Assembly (NCBI RefSeq): GCF_042663585.1
Contig: NZ_JBHTAN010000002.1
Span: 73,656 to 137,655, forward strand
DNA: 64,000 nt
Source: Natranaeroarchaeum sp042663585
Lineage (GTDB): Archaea > Halobacteriota > Halobacteria > Halobacteriales > Natronoarchaeaceae
Direction: 5' to 3'
Positions 1 through 7,718 of the stretch are shown here, one piece after another; position 1 is the first letter of the stretch, and every line of letters begins with the position of its first letter. The translations under genes and the position numbers were made by a program. The notes under the pieces are model-generated. The model worked only from the letters and a program-made list of their open reading frames with translations. It did not search any database and was not told the DNA's origin.

Positions 1-248
1 TCGATGACCTGTACCTGATGTGGAACGACCACATCAACGCCTCCGCCCTCTATCGCCGCGCCCTCCGCGAGGAAATGGAAGTCCGCGGTGTTGACCCCGA
101 TGAACTCCGCGACCTCCTCGAACGGGCCCGCGAGCAGGGCTACACGCTCGACGAGATCGCAGAGGACACCAACCGATTCGACGACCTCCAGTCGCTCGTC
201 GAAGAGCAACAGAGCCAGCCACCAGCTGGAGACGCCACAGATGATTGA
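1..248 (+). CDS. C-terminal part of an unidentified gene, cut by the window edge
   Basis: The reading frame is open from base 3, through an ATG at 18, to the TGA at 246-248, so the true start probably lies outside the window. The visible 80 or so residues are charged and helical, rich in Arg, Asp and Glu, with no membrane segment or recognisable motif. The stop is 6 bases before the next start, so it is probably co-transcribed with the two membrane-protein genes that follow. In haloarchaeal plasmids and integrative elements such soluble charged proteins often precede conjugation-type membrane genes, but that is context only. Function unknown. Confidence 0.6.
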   Translation, partial: DDLYLMWNDHINASALYRRALREEMEVRGVDPDELRDLLERAREQGYTLDEIAEDTNRFDDLQSLVEEQQSQPPAGDATDD

Positions 249-254
249 CTCGCT

Positions 255-674
255 ATGTCACAGGACCAGACTCCCTCCGACCCTGAGCCTAGCGTCGAAA
301 ACCAATCACCGCTGACCGGGAAGATCCCCCGGCAGGCAGCGCTCACTGTCGTCCTCCTGAGCCTGTTCGCTGTCCAGCCGGTCGCCGCCCAGAGTAACGC
401 GGTCTGTAGCGCAGACAACCTCCCGAGCATGATTGAGGGGTTCTTCCAGCTGACCACCGCGCTGGGGATCGTCGGCCTCGCCATCGTTTGGCAGGCTGAC
501 TCCCTCATCGAGATGTTCACCCTCAATCCCGAGCAGAAGAAGGGGCTCAAGCGCCACAAGCGCTCGGCGATGAAGTCCGCCGTCGTCCTCGTCGTCCTCG
601 GCCCGCTGTACACCGTCGCCGGGTCGATGATGGGCCTCCCGCTGGCGCAGTGCGTCGACCTCGTCCCCTGGTAA
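255..674 (+). CDS. Small secreted or membrane protein, possibly VirB2/TrbC-like pilin
   Basis: A 139-residue protein. Residues 1-25 are polar, followed by a hydrophobic stretch at about 27-45 ending in PVAAQS, which resembles a signal-peptide cleavage site. Two further hydrophobic segments follow, near 65-85 and 108-128, separated by a basic loop (KKGLKRHKR). A signal peptide plus two transmembrane helices in a protein this small is the architecture of VirB2/TrbC-type pilins and similar subunits of conjugation machines. Two Cys remain outside the helices. It sits 6 bases after the previous gene and 25 bases before a large surface protein, as in a transfer operon. The pilin assignment is inference; membrane location is well supported. 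Confidence 0.65.
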   Translation: MSQDQTPSDPEPSVENQSPLTGKIPRQAALTVVLLSLFAVQPVAAQSNAVCSADNLPSMIEGFFQLTTALGIVGLAIVWQADSLIEMFTLNPEQKKGLKRHKRSAMKSAVVLVVLGPLYTVAGSMMGLPLAQCVDLVPW

Positions 675-699
675 CCACTCCGCAGTCCCCGCGAGCCCT

Positions 700-2433
700 A
701 TGAACCATCGAGAGCTCTCCGTGCTCATGGCCGGCTTGCTCGCGACGAGCCTAGTCACGGGTATCGTCGCCGCTGACCCGCCACGACCAGGTACGGAGGG
801 GAACGGACTCACGGAAAATGAGTCGGCAACGCTGTGGTCACGTGATGCGGACAACTACATCACTCAAGAGGAGTACCGCCAGCGCTACGGCGAGAACCGC
901 TCTGCCGTTCATCAGGTCGCGAACGGGACGGACATTACGTTCAAACGACCGCCGGCGACTGCGACGACGTGGACGCGGAACGACTTCGAGGACCTCGACG
1001 CCGGCGGCCCAGATACGTCCGTGCATCCACCGCACGCGGACCTCGAGGACGGCGTCTTCATCGAGGATGCTCACGCGACGATCTTCGCCGTCCAGCCCTC
1101 TACTCGTGGCCACCTCGAGTCCGGTGAAACCCCACTCTACATCGCGCCGAATGGGACGATGCGCGGGTTCGTTGATTACCGCGTTCGTGTGCCCAACGGG
1201 AGTTCCTCCGGCAACACGACTATCTCGTGGTCGCTCACGGAGCACGAGATCGAAGAAGTCCGGTTGAAGAAGGACGGCGAGATCATCGCCGAGCGTGATG
1301 GGGCCCATATGCCTGCCCTCGACTACCAGATCGAGGACGACTGGAGTGCGAATCTCACGCTGGAAGCGGAGATTAGCGTCCGGCTGAAGAAGACCGTCAG
1401 GACCGACCTGGGTGACCGGACGGACGTCGACATCACCTATCGGACGGAATCACGCAACGTCTCCGATTCGATCGCCGTCGAGATTTACGACCTCTCGGCG
1501 TACCCCTACTACGCCGAGTATCCGAACGGCGATGCCGGCGTGGCCATCTTCCAGTCGCGGCCGTGGCAGGGGTACACGCTCACGGAGGACGGTGAGGCAC
1601 GGGTCCGTGGCATCTGGCGGTTCTACACCGCTCGGAACACCAACTGGGACACGCTCGTCCGGTCGAATCGCACGGATAGCGCCACCGTCGAGTCAGACGC
1701 GATTCCGGTGTACGTCCACGCCTATCCCTCGCGGATCGGGCCGCGTGCCGAGCCGGTTCGAGACGGACCGGAACTCATCGAGACCTGGGGGACTGACCGC
1801 CCGTCACCAGTCGGCACCATCGGTGAGAACATCAATATCGACATCGTCAACCAGTCGTACACGACGACGTACGGCGTCGCCGTTCGAGCCGAGAACGTCG
1901 ATCCAGAGTCGCTGCACGTTGCGGGCATCGTCCGGGGCGTGAATGCGTCAATCGTCGAGCCGAATGCCGGCTCCGAGCGACAGCTCCGCCGCAGCAATCT
2001 CACTGTTGAGGTCATCCAGCAGAATCAGTCGCAAGCCACGCTCAGGGTCGAACTCCGGGATAATCAGTCCGGCGCACCGATCGGGCTCGATGATAGCCGT
2101 CAGTATCCAATCGGCGGCACCACCCGAAACGGGTACATCACGGTCGCGGATCAGCGCGTCGAGACCAACGCCTCGGGAGTGGCCATCGTGACCATCGACG
2201 AACCGGGCATCTACACGGCTCGGTACCATCCGGGCTCGTGGCTCGGTCACAACCCGGCGTACGTCAGCGATACCGCGACGGCCCGCTGGCACCCTCTAGG
2301 GACGATCGACGGCTGGTTTGCGCTGGTGTTCGAGGTCGGCTGGCAGCTCCTGCCGTTCTTCGTGATGTTCTACGCTGGCAAGCGCCTCCTGCGGATGCTC
2401 GGCCCAGAAGACATCTTCGGACAGAAACCATGA
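700..2433 (+). CDS. Large surface protein with N-terminal signal and C-terminal membrane anchor
   Basis: A 577-residue protein. A hydrophobic N-terminus (about residues 8-26, ending GIVAADPP) looks like a Sec signal peptide. The long middle part is acidic, beta-rich and dotted with N-x-S/T sequons, as expected for a glycosylated haloarchaeal exoprotein. Residues about 540-565 form one hydrophobic helix (GWFALVFEVGWQLLPFF) followed by a positive tail (KRLLRMLG), so the protein should be anchored with its bulk outside the cell. The last bases overlap the next start (ATGA at 2430-2433), which implies translational coupling. The family is not one I can name. Its position after a pilin-like gene suggests a role in a conjugation-like or surface apparatus. 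Confidence 0.7.
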   Translation: MNHRELSVLMAGLLATSLVTGIVAADPPRPGTEGNGLTENESATLWSRDADNYITQEEYRQRYGENRSAVHQVANGTDITFKRPPATATTWTRNDFEDLDAGGPDTSVHPPHADLEDGVFIEDAHATIFAVQPSTRGHLESGETPLYIAPNGTMRGFVDYRVRVPNGSSSGNTTISWSLTEHEIEEVRLKKDGEIIAERDGAHMPALDYQIEDDWSANLTLEAEISVRLKKTVRTDLGDRTDVDITYRTESRNVSDSIAVEIYDLSAYPYYAEYPNGDAGVAIFQSRPWQGYTLTEDGEARVRGIWRFYTARNTNWDTLVRSNRTDSATVESDAIPVYVHAYPSRIGPRAEPVRDGPELIETWGTDRPSPVGTIGENINIDIVNQSYTTTYGVAVRAENVDPESLHVAGIVRGVNASIVEPNAGSERQLRRSNLTVEVIQQNQSQATLRVELRDNQSGAPIGLDDSRQYPIGGTTRNGYITVADQRVETNASGVAIVTIDEPGIYTARYHPGSWLGHNPAYVSDTATARWHPLGTIDGWFALVFEVGWQLLPFFVMFYAGKRLLRMLGPEDIFGQKP

Positions 2434-2942
2434 CTCAGGACAATCCCCACTTCAGTAGACGGACCGCCCTCCGAACAGTCGCCGGCGCCGCTCTCGTGAG
2501 CGTGGCCGGATGCCTCAACAACGACGATTCCCCGGATGGCGGGAACCCAACACCGTCTGATGAAAGGGGAATCATCCAGCAAGTCACCGTAGAGGAGACA
2601 GAACTCGTCGTTGAATACTCCTCAGAGGAGGGAGTCGACCAGATCAACCTTGTCCAGCCGAATGGGGAGCTGTTCGGTCAACGAGAAACCGCTGCTGGGT
2701 CACAACAGGTCTCTTTCGAGATCGGAACTTCCTATGAGCCTGGCATACGTTCTAGCTTAAAACCAGTAGTAATAACGAGTGGAAAACCGATAGACTGCAC
2801 AGGGATTGACCGTTTGACACAGCAATCTCACCGGCGATCGGCAGTCGAGAAGCCACGAGCGGATCAACGAGTTGATTCGATTGATTACAGAACAGCTAAT
2901 AACACAGTTAGAAAACCGTGCACTTGGTGCACGCCATTCTAA
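2430..2942 (+). pseudogene. Truncated Tat lipoprotein at the edge of the accessory region
   Basis: The ATG overlaps the preceding stop as ATGA. The N-terminus carries a twin-arginine signal (SRRTALRTVAGAALVSVAGC) whose Cys is followed by Leu-Asn-Asn, a haloarchaeal Tat lipobox. The next 80 residues are acidic and haloarchaeal in style up to about residue 105 (near base 2745). From there the frame continues for about 65 residues that are neutral to basic, Gln/Arg/Thr-rich and lower in GC, ending on Cys-rich residues encoded by a palindrome at 2918-2932. I read this as a lipoprotein whose original C-terminus was replaced when neighbouring DNA was inserted or deleted. It may still be expressed as a chimeric protein. 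Confidence 0.6.
2918..2932. repeat. Perfect-copy palindrome, left partner of 3172-3186
   Basis: The 15 bases GTGCACTTGGTGCAC contain two GTGCAC half sites. The reverse complement of this sequence occurs exactly at 3172-3186, so the two copies form an inverted pair bracketing the small regulator gene at 2948-3148. This copy lies just past the 3' end of that gene and inside the end of the truncated lipoprotein frame. It is a likely protein-binding site. Confidence 0.7.
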
Positions 2943-2947
2943 AGATG

Positions 2948-3148
2948 TTAAAGAGTACCCTTTCGTCGCCGGATAATGAGTTCACGCACTTGTTCAACGT
3001 GATCAGTGTCAGACCGGATGTAGGCTGTGAGGATTGCTTCGATGATCTCGGAGCGGCTGGCTCCGAGATCTTCGCACTCGTACACCAGTTCATCGATCTC
3101 TCGGGCGATATCTTTTGCAACCGCAACGCCGAACTTCTCTTTTGCCAT
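2948..3148 (-). CDS. Ribbon-helix-helix DNA-binding protein (CopG/MetJ-like fold)
   Basis: A 66-residue protein beginning MAKEKFGVAVAKDIAREID. The short N-terminal beta strand (KFGVAV) followed by two helices with the turn GASRSEIIEAIL is the ribbon-helix-helix pattern of small archaeal and plasmid repressors, which bind palindromic operators as dimers. It is alone on the minus strand between two exact copies of one palindrome; the 3172-3186 copy lies 24-38 bases upstream of the ATG. Autoregulation through that site is the natural inference. Plasmid-copy, partition or antitoxin roles are all possible for this fold; no toxin gene is adjacent. Confidence 0.7.
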   Translation of the reverse strand: MAKEKFGVAVAKDIAREIDELVYECEDLGASRSEIIEAILTAYIRSDTDHVEQVRELIIRRRKGTL

Positions 3149-3171
3149 CTATGAAACACAATTAAAACACC

Positions 3172-3186
3172 GTGCACCAAGTGCAC
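3172..3186. promoter_or_regulatory. Candidate operator of the ribbon-helix-helix gene
   Basis: GTGCACCAAGTGCAC, the exact reverse complement of the 2918-2932 repeat, flanked by CC and GG that extend the dyad. It is centred about 31 bases upstream of the minus-strand ATG at 3148, where the TATA/BRE region of a leaderless haloarchaeal gene would be, so binding here would block transcription. No binding data; inferred from position and symmetry. Confidence 0.55.
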
Positions 3187-3702
3187 GGCGATCTACTTCC
3201 GTTAACACGAATCCCGACGTGAGTCCACTCAGAACGCCGACTACCGTACTGCTTCTGAGAGAGGTGAGATGGAGCAGGAGTCTAGGATACCCGTGCTGTA
3301 CAGCGATTTACAATCATATATTACTGCCAGTATTAAACTAGAACGGATGAATGATGATCCAAACATGAGACATGATCATACTATATATCTTATACTTCCT
3401 GTCACACATCAACAAACCAGTCGATTCTCTATCCAACACATGCACCCCATTATTCTTCTGTATATGTAAGCAGCCAGAACGACGGGTAGGACACCGCCAC
3501 CCACAGCTGTAAGCACCAAATCTACGTGTAAATTCACTCTATACACGTAATCCGGTCTAAGAACCCAAAATAGATGTAAACTTTCTCCAGACAACGTGTA
3601 AGAGTGACAGTTATCAAATATGTGATGGCAGGCACTATATATTCTTCCAACTAATCGTTGTATAGAAGTCTTTTATTCGTGGAGAAAGTACAGTATATAA
3701 TT
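3187..3702. other. AT-rich non-coding stretch with ACGTGTA repeats
   Basis: About 515 bases with no convincing gene and much lower GC than the surroundings. The heptamer ACGTGTA occurs at 3524-3530 and 3594-3600, with its reverse complement at 3542-3548; the first two of these positions (3524 and 3542) form a dyad. TATA-like tracts occur near 3300-3345, 3380-3400 and 3634-3642, the last suitably placed upstream of the gene starting at 3703. This could be a regulatory region or a small replication-type region. Nothing further can be supported. Confidence 0.4.
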
Positions 3703-4743
3703 ATGGTTGCAGATACACTTGCAGACCACAGTACGTTGTTCAACCACCGGCGATGTTCCCTTACACGGGCCTCTCTCGTCCAAGATATCCAGGCCGGGCA
3801 ATATCCGACAGTCCGAAAACGATTGCAGCGAGCGTATCAGAATTGCTTTGGACTCAATTCGATGGACTGGGAATTCCTCCAGTCACTCGCGGCTGTCCGG
3901 AACGCTATGACGACGAGGACAATCTTGACACGTGAGGATGATAGAGGGGAGAACTCTCTCTTCACCGACCTTTTCAAAGGCCACGCGCCGATTCGGGATT
4001 TCTACGACGGGAACATCGATGCTCTGTTCGAAGCAGGCCTTCTTCGTCAACCCAGAATCTGTGGCGAGAAACGAACTCGCATCATCTACAAGCCCTACTA
4101 TGTCCTGACACCGGAAGCGACCGACTGTATCGACGCTGGGTTAGTCGGACCGAACGTCGGCGACCTCGGTGAGAGTGTTGTCCACGCCATCGGAGCGCGG
4201 CTCTACGGCCACTACATGCGACAGCGTCTATCGAATCTGACCAAGTATCACGTGATGATCGAGTACTACGATGATTTGCTGCTTGATAACCACGATGTCG
4301 ACGTGGCGGTATTCATCCGGCCAGCCAATCGAACAAATGGGAGGGAACTCCACGCTGTCGGCGAAGTGAAGACAGTGCTAAGTGCCGATAGCGAGGCGAT
4401 AAATGCGCTGCACAAGATGGGGGCGCTACAGAAGCCCCAGTGCAAGCACTGGATTGCCCCACGGAGAGAACTTATCAACGAGATCGTCAACGTAGCTGCG
4501 CTTCGAGGCTGGTATTCGTTGGATAGAGTCCCGACAACGCTGGCCCTCGAGAATGCTCAGAGCTCCGGTATCCGGTCGACGAACGAGCGAATTGAGGACA
4601 GCGAGTTCCTCGCCGACCAACATGGTGGGCCGCTGACGACACCACTGACGAAAGGATTCAGCTATACCATGCTATATCGGGAGTTGAAACGGATGGAACC
4701 GTCGCTGTTCGATGCTCCGCGGGTCACAAAGACCCAGTTTTGA
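3703..4743 (+). CDS. Unidentified protein with a probable PD-(D/E)XK nuclease core
   Basis: I chose the ATG at 3703 (MVADTLADHST) over an in-frame TTG at 3658, because it follows a TATA-like tract near 3634-3642 at a leader distance and the TTG-encoded extension is not protein-like. The product is 346 residues. The N-terminal half contains helices suggestive of a winged-helix domain (RAYQNCFGLNSMDWEFLQSL, later YYVLTPEATDCI). The second half has a restriction-fold signature: HDVDVAVFI, then about 15 residues later HAVGEVKTVL, matching the D...(E/Q)xK arrangement of PD-(D/E)XK enzymes. It is a lone gene, convergent with the next. A plasmid- or defence-linked DNA-binding nuclease is plausible; substrate unknown. 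Confidence 0.6.
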   Translation: MVADTLADHSTLFNHRRCSLTRASLVQDIQAGQYPTVRKRLQRAYQNCFGLNSMDWEFLQSLAAVRNAMTTRTILTREDDRGENSLFTDLFKGHAPIRDFYDGNIDALFEAGLLRQPRICGEKRTRIIYKPYYVLTPEATDCIDAGLVGPNVGDLGESVVHAIGARLYGHYMRQRLSNLTKYHVMIEYYDDLLLDNHDVDVAVFIRPANRTNGRELHAVGEVKTVLSADSEAINALHKMGALQKPQCKHWIAPRRELINEIVNVAALRGWYSLDRVPTTLALENAQSSGIRSTNERIEDSEFLADQHGGPLTTPLTKGFSYTMLYRELKRMEPSLFDAPRVTKTQF

Positions 4744-4744
4744 G

Positions 4745-4781
4745 GTGTGGGGGTAGCCGCTCGCTGTAGCGGTCGCCACAC
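4745..4781. terminator. Hairpin between two convergent genes
   Basis: Two nested stems: outer GTGTGG (4745-4750) with CCACAC (4776-4781), inner CCGCT (4757-4761) with AGCGG (4768-4772). It lies just past the stop of the plus-strand gene and before the stop of the minus-strand gene, where a bidirectional terminator would sit. There is no T-run directly after it, so the call rests on position and structure. Confidence 0.4.
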
Positions 4782-4815
4782 TCGCATGGATGAGTAACAG
4801 GGATTGGGACTCTCG

Positions 4816-5277
4816 TTACTGTTTTTCTGTCAGCGCATCTGTGAGGATGCTGTAGACGCGACGAAGCTCGCTGAATCTCGGTCCTTCGTCGACGAGTTTC
4901 TGATTATCATCGTAGGAGACGATTTGGGCTTCGGCAAGACGCGGGAGATGGACCTGACACAGCGCGATATAGACCCGTTTCCGCTGTTGGCTGCCAAGCT
5001 CTGTTGGTGGACAGTTGTACTCGATGGCAGCGACTTCCTCAGCAAGGGTCGAAACGGAGATGGGTCCTTTTTCGACGTTTTCAAGGACGTCCATGACGGC
5101 TTGCCGACGTTCGGGTTTGAGCAGGTCGAATACCTCTGATGGGTCGAAATCCGGTTGCTTGTCTTTCGAAGAGTGGCCTTGGTGGCTAGGTTCCTGGTAC
5201 TGGAAGAAGCGTACGACGTTCTTGAGCGATTCGACGAGCGAAGATGGCTCTGCCGGTGTGGGTTCTGGTGCTGTCAT
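4816..5277 (-). CDS. DUF7344-like winged-helix regulator
   Basis: The best start is the ATG at 5277 (MTAPEPTPAEPS); a longer frame from 5343 adds 22 residues with no support. The product has about 153 residues. An acidic, Pro-rich N-terminus precedes a compact domain from about residue 50: FDPSEVFDLLKPERRQAVMDVL, then VSTLAEEVAA and a C-terminal segment VYIALCQVHLPRLAEAQIVSY. This order is the signature of the small haloarchaeal winged-helix proteins annotated as DUF7344, which usually occur singly near accessory genes and are thought to regulate transcription. The adjacent target gene is not evident. It is convergent with the nuclease-like gene to its left. Confidence 0.7.
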   Translation of the reverse strand: MTAPEPTPAEPSSLVESLKNVVRFFQYQEPSHQGHSSKDKQPDFDPSEVFDLLKPERRQAVMDVLENVEKGPISVSTLAEEVAAIEYNCPPTELGSQQRKRVYIALCQVHLPRLAEAQIVSYDDNQKLVDEGPRFSELRRVYSILTDALTEKQ

Positions 5278-5429
5278 CGTATATCGGCCTGTGAGCGGTC
5301 GGTGCTCATCTGCCTCCGTCGGCACCGACCGTTCGACAGCCAATTCTTGTCGTCGGCTAGTAAAATAGTTGGTGACCAGCCTCCTTGTTCGTTAGCCAAG
5401 CTGCCGAACCCTTGTGGGGTTTCAGCTTG

Positions 5430-5925
5430 ACATCCCCTCCGCGTGAACGCGGAGGAATCCTGAGCGTTGGAGATTTCAGGTTTGCAGTTCCACCGAGCAT
5501 CCAAACGGTAAGAATCCGTGGGGATGCTCACGGACTGTAGCGGGTGGGACTGCTGGGAGTGCCAAGCCCCCGGTACTCCTATCCTCCGTCGTGTATGGAC
5601 TCCCAGAGTTGTTTTTGCCTCGGGGAGTCCGGCAGACTTCGACAGACACGGAGTTACTTTCGTCGGCCGTACAGCAGTCAACTCCGGTCGAATCCTGTGA
5701 GGGTTCGCCGGTTATCGACTGGTTCCGATTATTGCTTGGTTGCTTGGGGCGGACAGGCCGCCATCGTAGGGCTGGTGGGAATCGCTTTATTCCCAACCGA
5801 TTCCTACCTGTGTGTAGGGTTGTCTGTCAGTTAAAGCTACGCGCCAAATCTCACAGTGGCTCTTGTAGCGTCGATTGACTCCGTGTTGTCGGATTCATCC
5901 TGCGGCTACAGCCGCAGGTATTCTC
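5430..5925. mobile_element. Relic or end regions of TnpB-type (IS1341/PATE-like) elements
   Basis: There is no intact gene between 5278 and 5966. At 5436-5455 a 9-bp-stem hairpin (CCTCCGCGT ... ACGCGGAGG) reads on the minus strand like the right end of haloarchaeal TnpB elements, where a GC stem is followed by GGGATGTCAA. At 5899-5918 a second 9-bp stem (CCTGCGGCT ... AGCCGCAGG) lies just upstream of tnpB and is a likely left end for that gene. The roughly 430 bases between them have coding-like composition in several frames, but no frame I would call a gene. The simplest reading is a minus-strand element end or a non-autonomous relic abutting the complete plus-strand tnpB element. Confidence 0.45.
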
Positions 5926-5965
5926 CTCGAATCTGTATAAGAACCGTCAAGTAGTAATCTGAAAT

Positions 5966-7210
5966 ATGGAGGTGCGTCGAACTGCGCCGGTCAAACTCGT
6001 TGTTCCCGATGAGCGGCGCGACGACCTCCACGAATCCGCGCAACAGTTCCTCTACTGTGCGAATCGTGCCGCCGAGTTCTGTTGGGACGACGACTCCTAC
6101 ACGAACTGCGTTACGGCGAACTCGACCGCACGGGACGCGCTCTACGAACAACTGCGAGAGGAAACCGATCTCACCGCGAATCTTGTTCAAGAAGCTATCC
6201 GACGTGCCGTCCAAGCCACGAAAGGGTGCGTCGAACGGTGGAAACAGGGCAAGCGTGTGAGCCAGCCGGAGTTCACGTCGTGGAGCATGGTCTACGACAA
6301 GCGAAGCGCGACGTTCTACCGCGACCGTGTGTCCCTCTCGACCGTCAACGGGCGCGTCGAGTGCGACTTTGAGCTTCCGGCGGATAGCTCGACTCCCTAC
6401 GAGCGGTACGTTCTCTCGGAGGACTACGAGTTCCGTGCGAGCACATTACAATACGACAAGGCGACTGACGAGTTCTACTTTCACATCACGACGCGGAAGT
6501 ACGATAACGACGAATCCGAGGTTTCGGCAGATACTGGGCATCAAACAGTCCTCGGTATCGACCTCGGCGTTAATAGCCTAGCCGTCTCCTCGACCGGCCG
6601 CTTCTGGCAGGGTGATGACTACGACCATTGGTGCCGTGAGTTTGAGAAACGCCGTGGTGAGATGCAAGAGCGCGGGACGCAAGCTGCACACAACGCGCTC
6701 CTTCGCCTCGGCAAGCGCGAAGAAGCGTGGCGGAAGCAGTACATTCACACGGTCGCCAACGAGATTGTTTCGGAAGCCGTTGAACACGACTGCGACGTGA
6801 TCGTGTTCGAGGATCTAACGGACATCCGCGAGCGTTTCCCGCAGGCAAAATGGCACCACATTTGGGCGTTCCGACGCCTGTACGAGTACGTCTCCTACAA
6901 GGCACCAGAACAAGGCGTCTCCGTGGAGAAAGTCGAGCCGAACCACACGTCGCAACGCTGCTCTCGGACGGATTGTGGGTTCACGCACGAATCAAACCGT
7001 GATGGCGAACACTTCTATTGTTTGAAGTGTGGATACGAACTGAACGCGGATTACAACGCTGCAAAGAACATTGGCGTGCGGTACGCTCGAAAGCGGAAAC
7101 ACAGACTCCGTTCCTCGCCCAAGTCGGGGGGCGGAGACGCACCAGTAGACGTGCGTTTGAATGGTGGGACGTTGAACGGCGAGAGTCATCAGCCTATTGC
7201 TGGGGACTGA
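5966..7210 (+). CDS. tnpB: TnpB, RNA-guided endonuclease of an IS1341-type element
   Basis: A 414-residue protein of full length for the family. TnpB is the ancestor of Cas12 nucleases and cuts DNA matching an omega RNA made from the element's right end. The split RuvC core is intact: GIDLGVNSLAV near residue 195 gives the first Asp, VIVFEDLTDIRE near 280 gives the Glu, and NADYNAAKNIG near 370 gives the last Asp. Between the last two, CSRTDCGF and CLKCGY form the zinc finger. The C-terminus (DAPVDVRLNGGTLNGES) is the conserved tail that overlaps the RNA scaffold. No TnpA (Y1 transposase) gene is nearby, so transposition would need help in trans. The protein looks active rather than decayed. 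Confidence 0.93.
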   Translation: MEVRRTAPVKLVVPDERRDDLHESAQQFLYCANRAAEFCWDDDSYTNCVTANSTARDALYEQLREETDLTANLVQEAIRRAVQATKGCVERWKQGKRVSQPEFTSWSMVYDKRSATFYRDRVSLSTVNGRVECDFELPADSSTPYERYVLSEDYEFRASTLQYDKATDEFYFHITTRKYDNDESEVSADTGHQTVLGIDLGVNSLAVSSTGRFWQGDDYDHWCREFEKRRGEMQERGTQAAHNALLRLGKREEAWRKQYIHTVANEIVSEAVEHDCDVIVFEDLTDIRERFPQAKWHHIWAFRRLYEYVSYKAPEQGVSVEKVEPNHTSQRCSRTDCGFTHESNRDGEHFYCLKCGYELNADYNAAKNIGVRYARKRKHRLRSSPKSGGGDAPVDVRLNGGTLNGESHQPIAGD

Positions 7211-7231
7211 TTGCCGGGTGTCCACATCAAA

Positions 7232-7319
7232 GCCACCGAAAGGCTTCGCCTTTCGAGGCCTCGATAGAGCTCCGCTCTATCGGTGGCCCCACCCTCAAGA
7301 ACTGAGGCGCGTATGCGCC
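7232..7319 (+). ncRNA. Omega-RNA-like scaffold at the tnpB right end
   Basis: Directly after the tnpB stop the sequence folds into a multi-branched structure. GCCACC (7232-7237) pairs with GGTGGC (7282-7287) and encloses two hairpins: GAAAGGC/GCCTTTC (7238-7254) and CGATAGAG/CTCTATCG (7262-7282, the last base shared with the closing stem). A third stem, GGCGC/GCGCC, follows at 7306-7319. In this family the 3' end of the tnpB transcript plus the bases beyond the element end make the omega RNA; in Halobacterium these were first seen as sense-overlapping transcripts of IS1341 genes. The guide would start just after the right end, near 7325-7340, but I cannot fix that boundary. Confidence 0.65.
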
Positions 7320-7340
7320 GAAGGAGTAGGGTAGGGTAGT

Positions 7341-7718
7341 TTACCACTAACGGTGAAGTTCCCCTAAATGCCTGTCTCAGGAACTGTAGGAGCCGGTCGC
7401 TCCGAGATAGTCGTTAGAGTATGTGTTAGACCTAGTCTGTATCAAGAATACGTATTCCAATTCGCGCGAAGAGCAGGTCTAACACGCTGAACTGCCGGCG
7501 TGTTTAAATGACTAGTTCTAGACTGGTGGGATGTGGAGCGCGAATCCGCCTCGGTAGTCAAGCAGTTGGCTCCCAGCAGACCTCGATTCGCGCTTCCAGA
7601 CCAAGCATGCATATACGAAAATCAGATTTTGATGCGTCCCACGACATCTGTGGGCTCCTTTGGAAGAATGTAATGACCACTGCTAGCGCAAGCGTAGACC
7701 TCCGAGGAGGGGATTCCG
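7341..7718. other. Non-coding stretch with nested palindromes
   Basis: No gene between the tnpB element and the HNH gene. From 7423 to 7485, GTGTTAGACCT (7423-7433) and AGGTCTAACAC (7475-7485) form an 11-bp inverted repeat that encloses two perfect palindromes, GAATACGTATTC (7446-7457) and TTCGCGCGAA (7461-7470). Further right, GCGCGAATC (7538-7546) is inverted at 7585-7593. Such density suggests a structured RNA, a recombination or resolution site, or a cluster of operators. The frame at 7508-7726 is not protein-like. Confidence 0.5.

Noticed and set aside
2918..3154. Plus-strand frame overlapping the ribbon-helix-helix gene
   Set aside because: The minus-strand frame has the recognisable fold and start. 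The plus frame begins inside the palindrome and has no support.
5476..5796. 106-residue minus-strand frame between the hairpins upstream of tnpB
   Set aside because: It is basic and Ser/Pro-rich, lies within element-end sequence, and all strands and frames there look equally open. Treated as mobile-element relic DNA.
7423..7485. CRISPR-like repeat
   Set aside because: There is a single inverted structure with no regularly spaced direct repeats.
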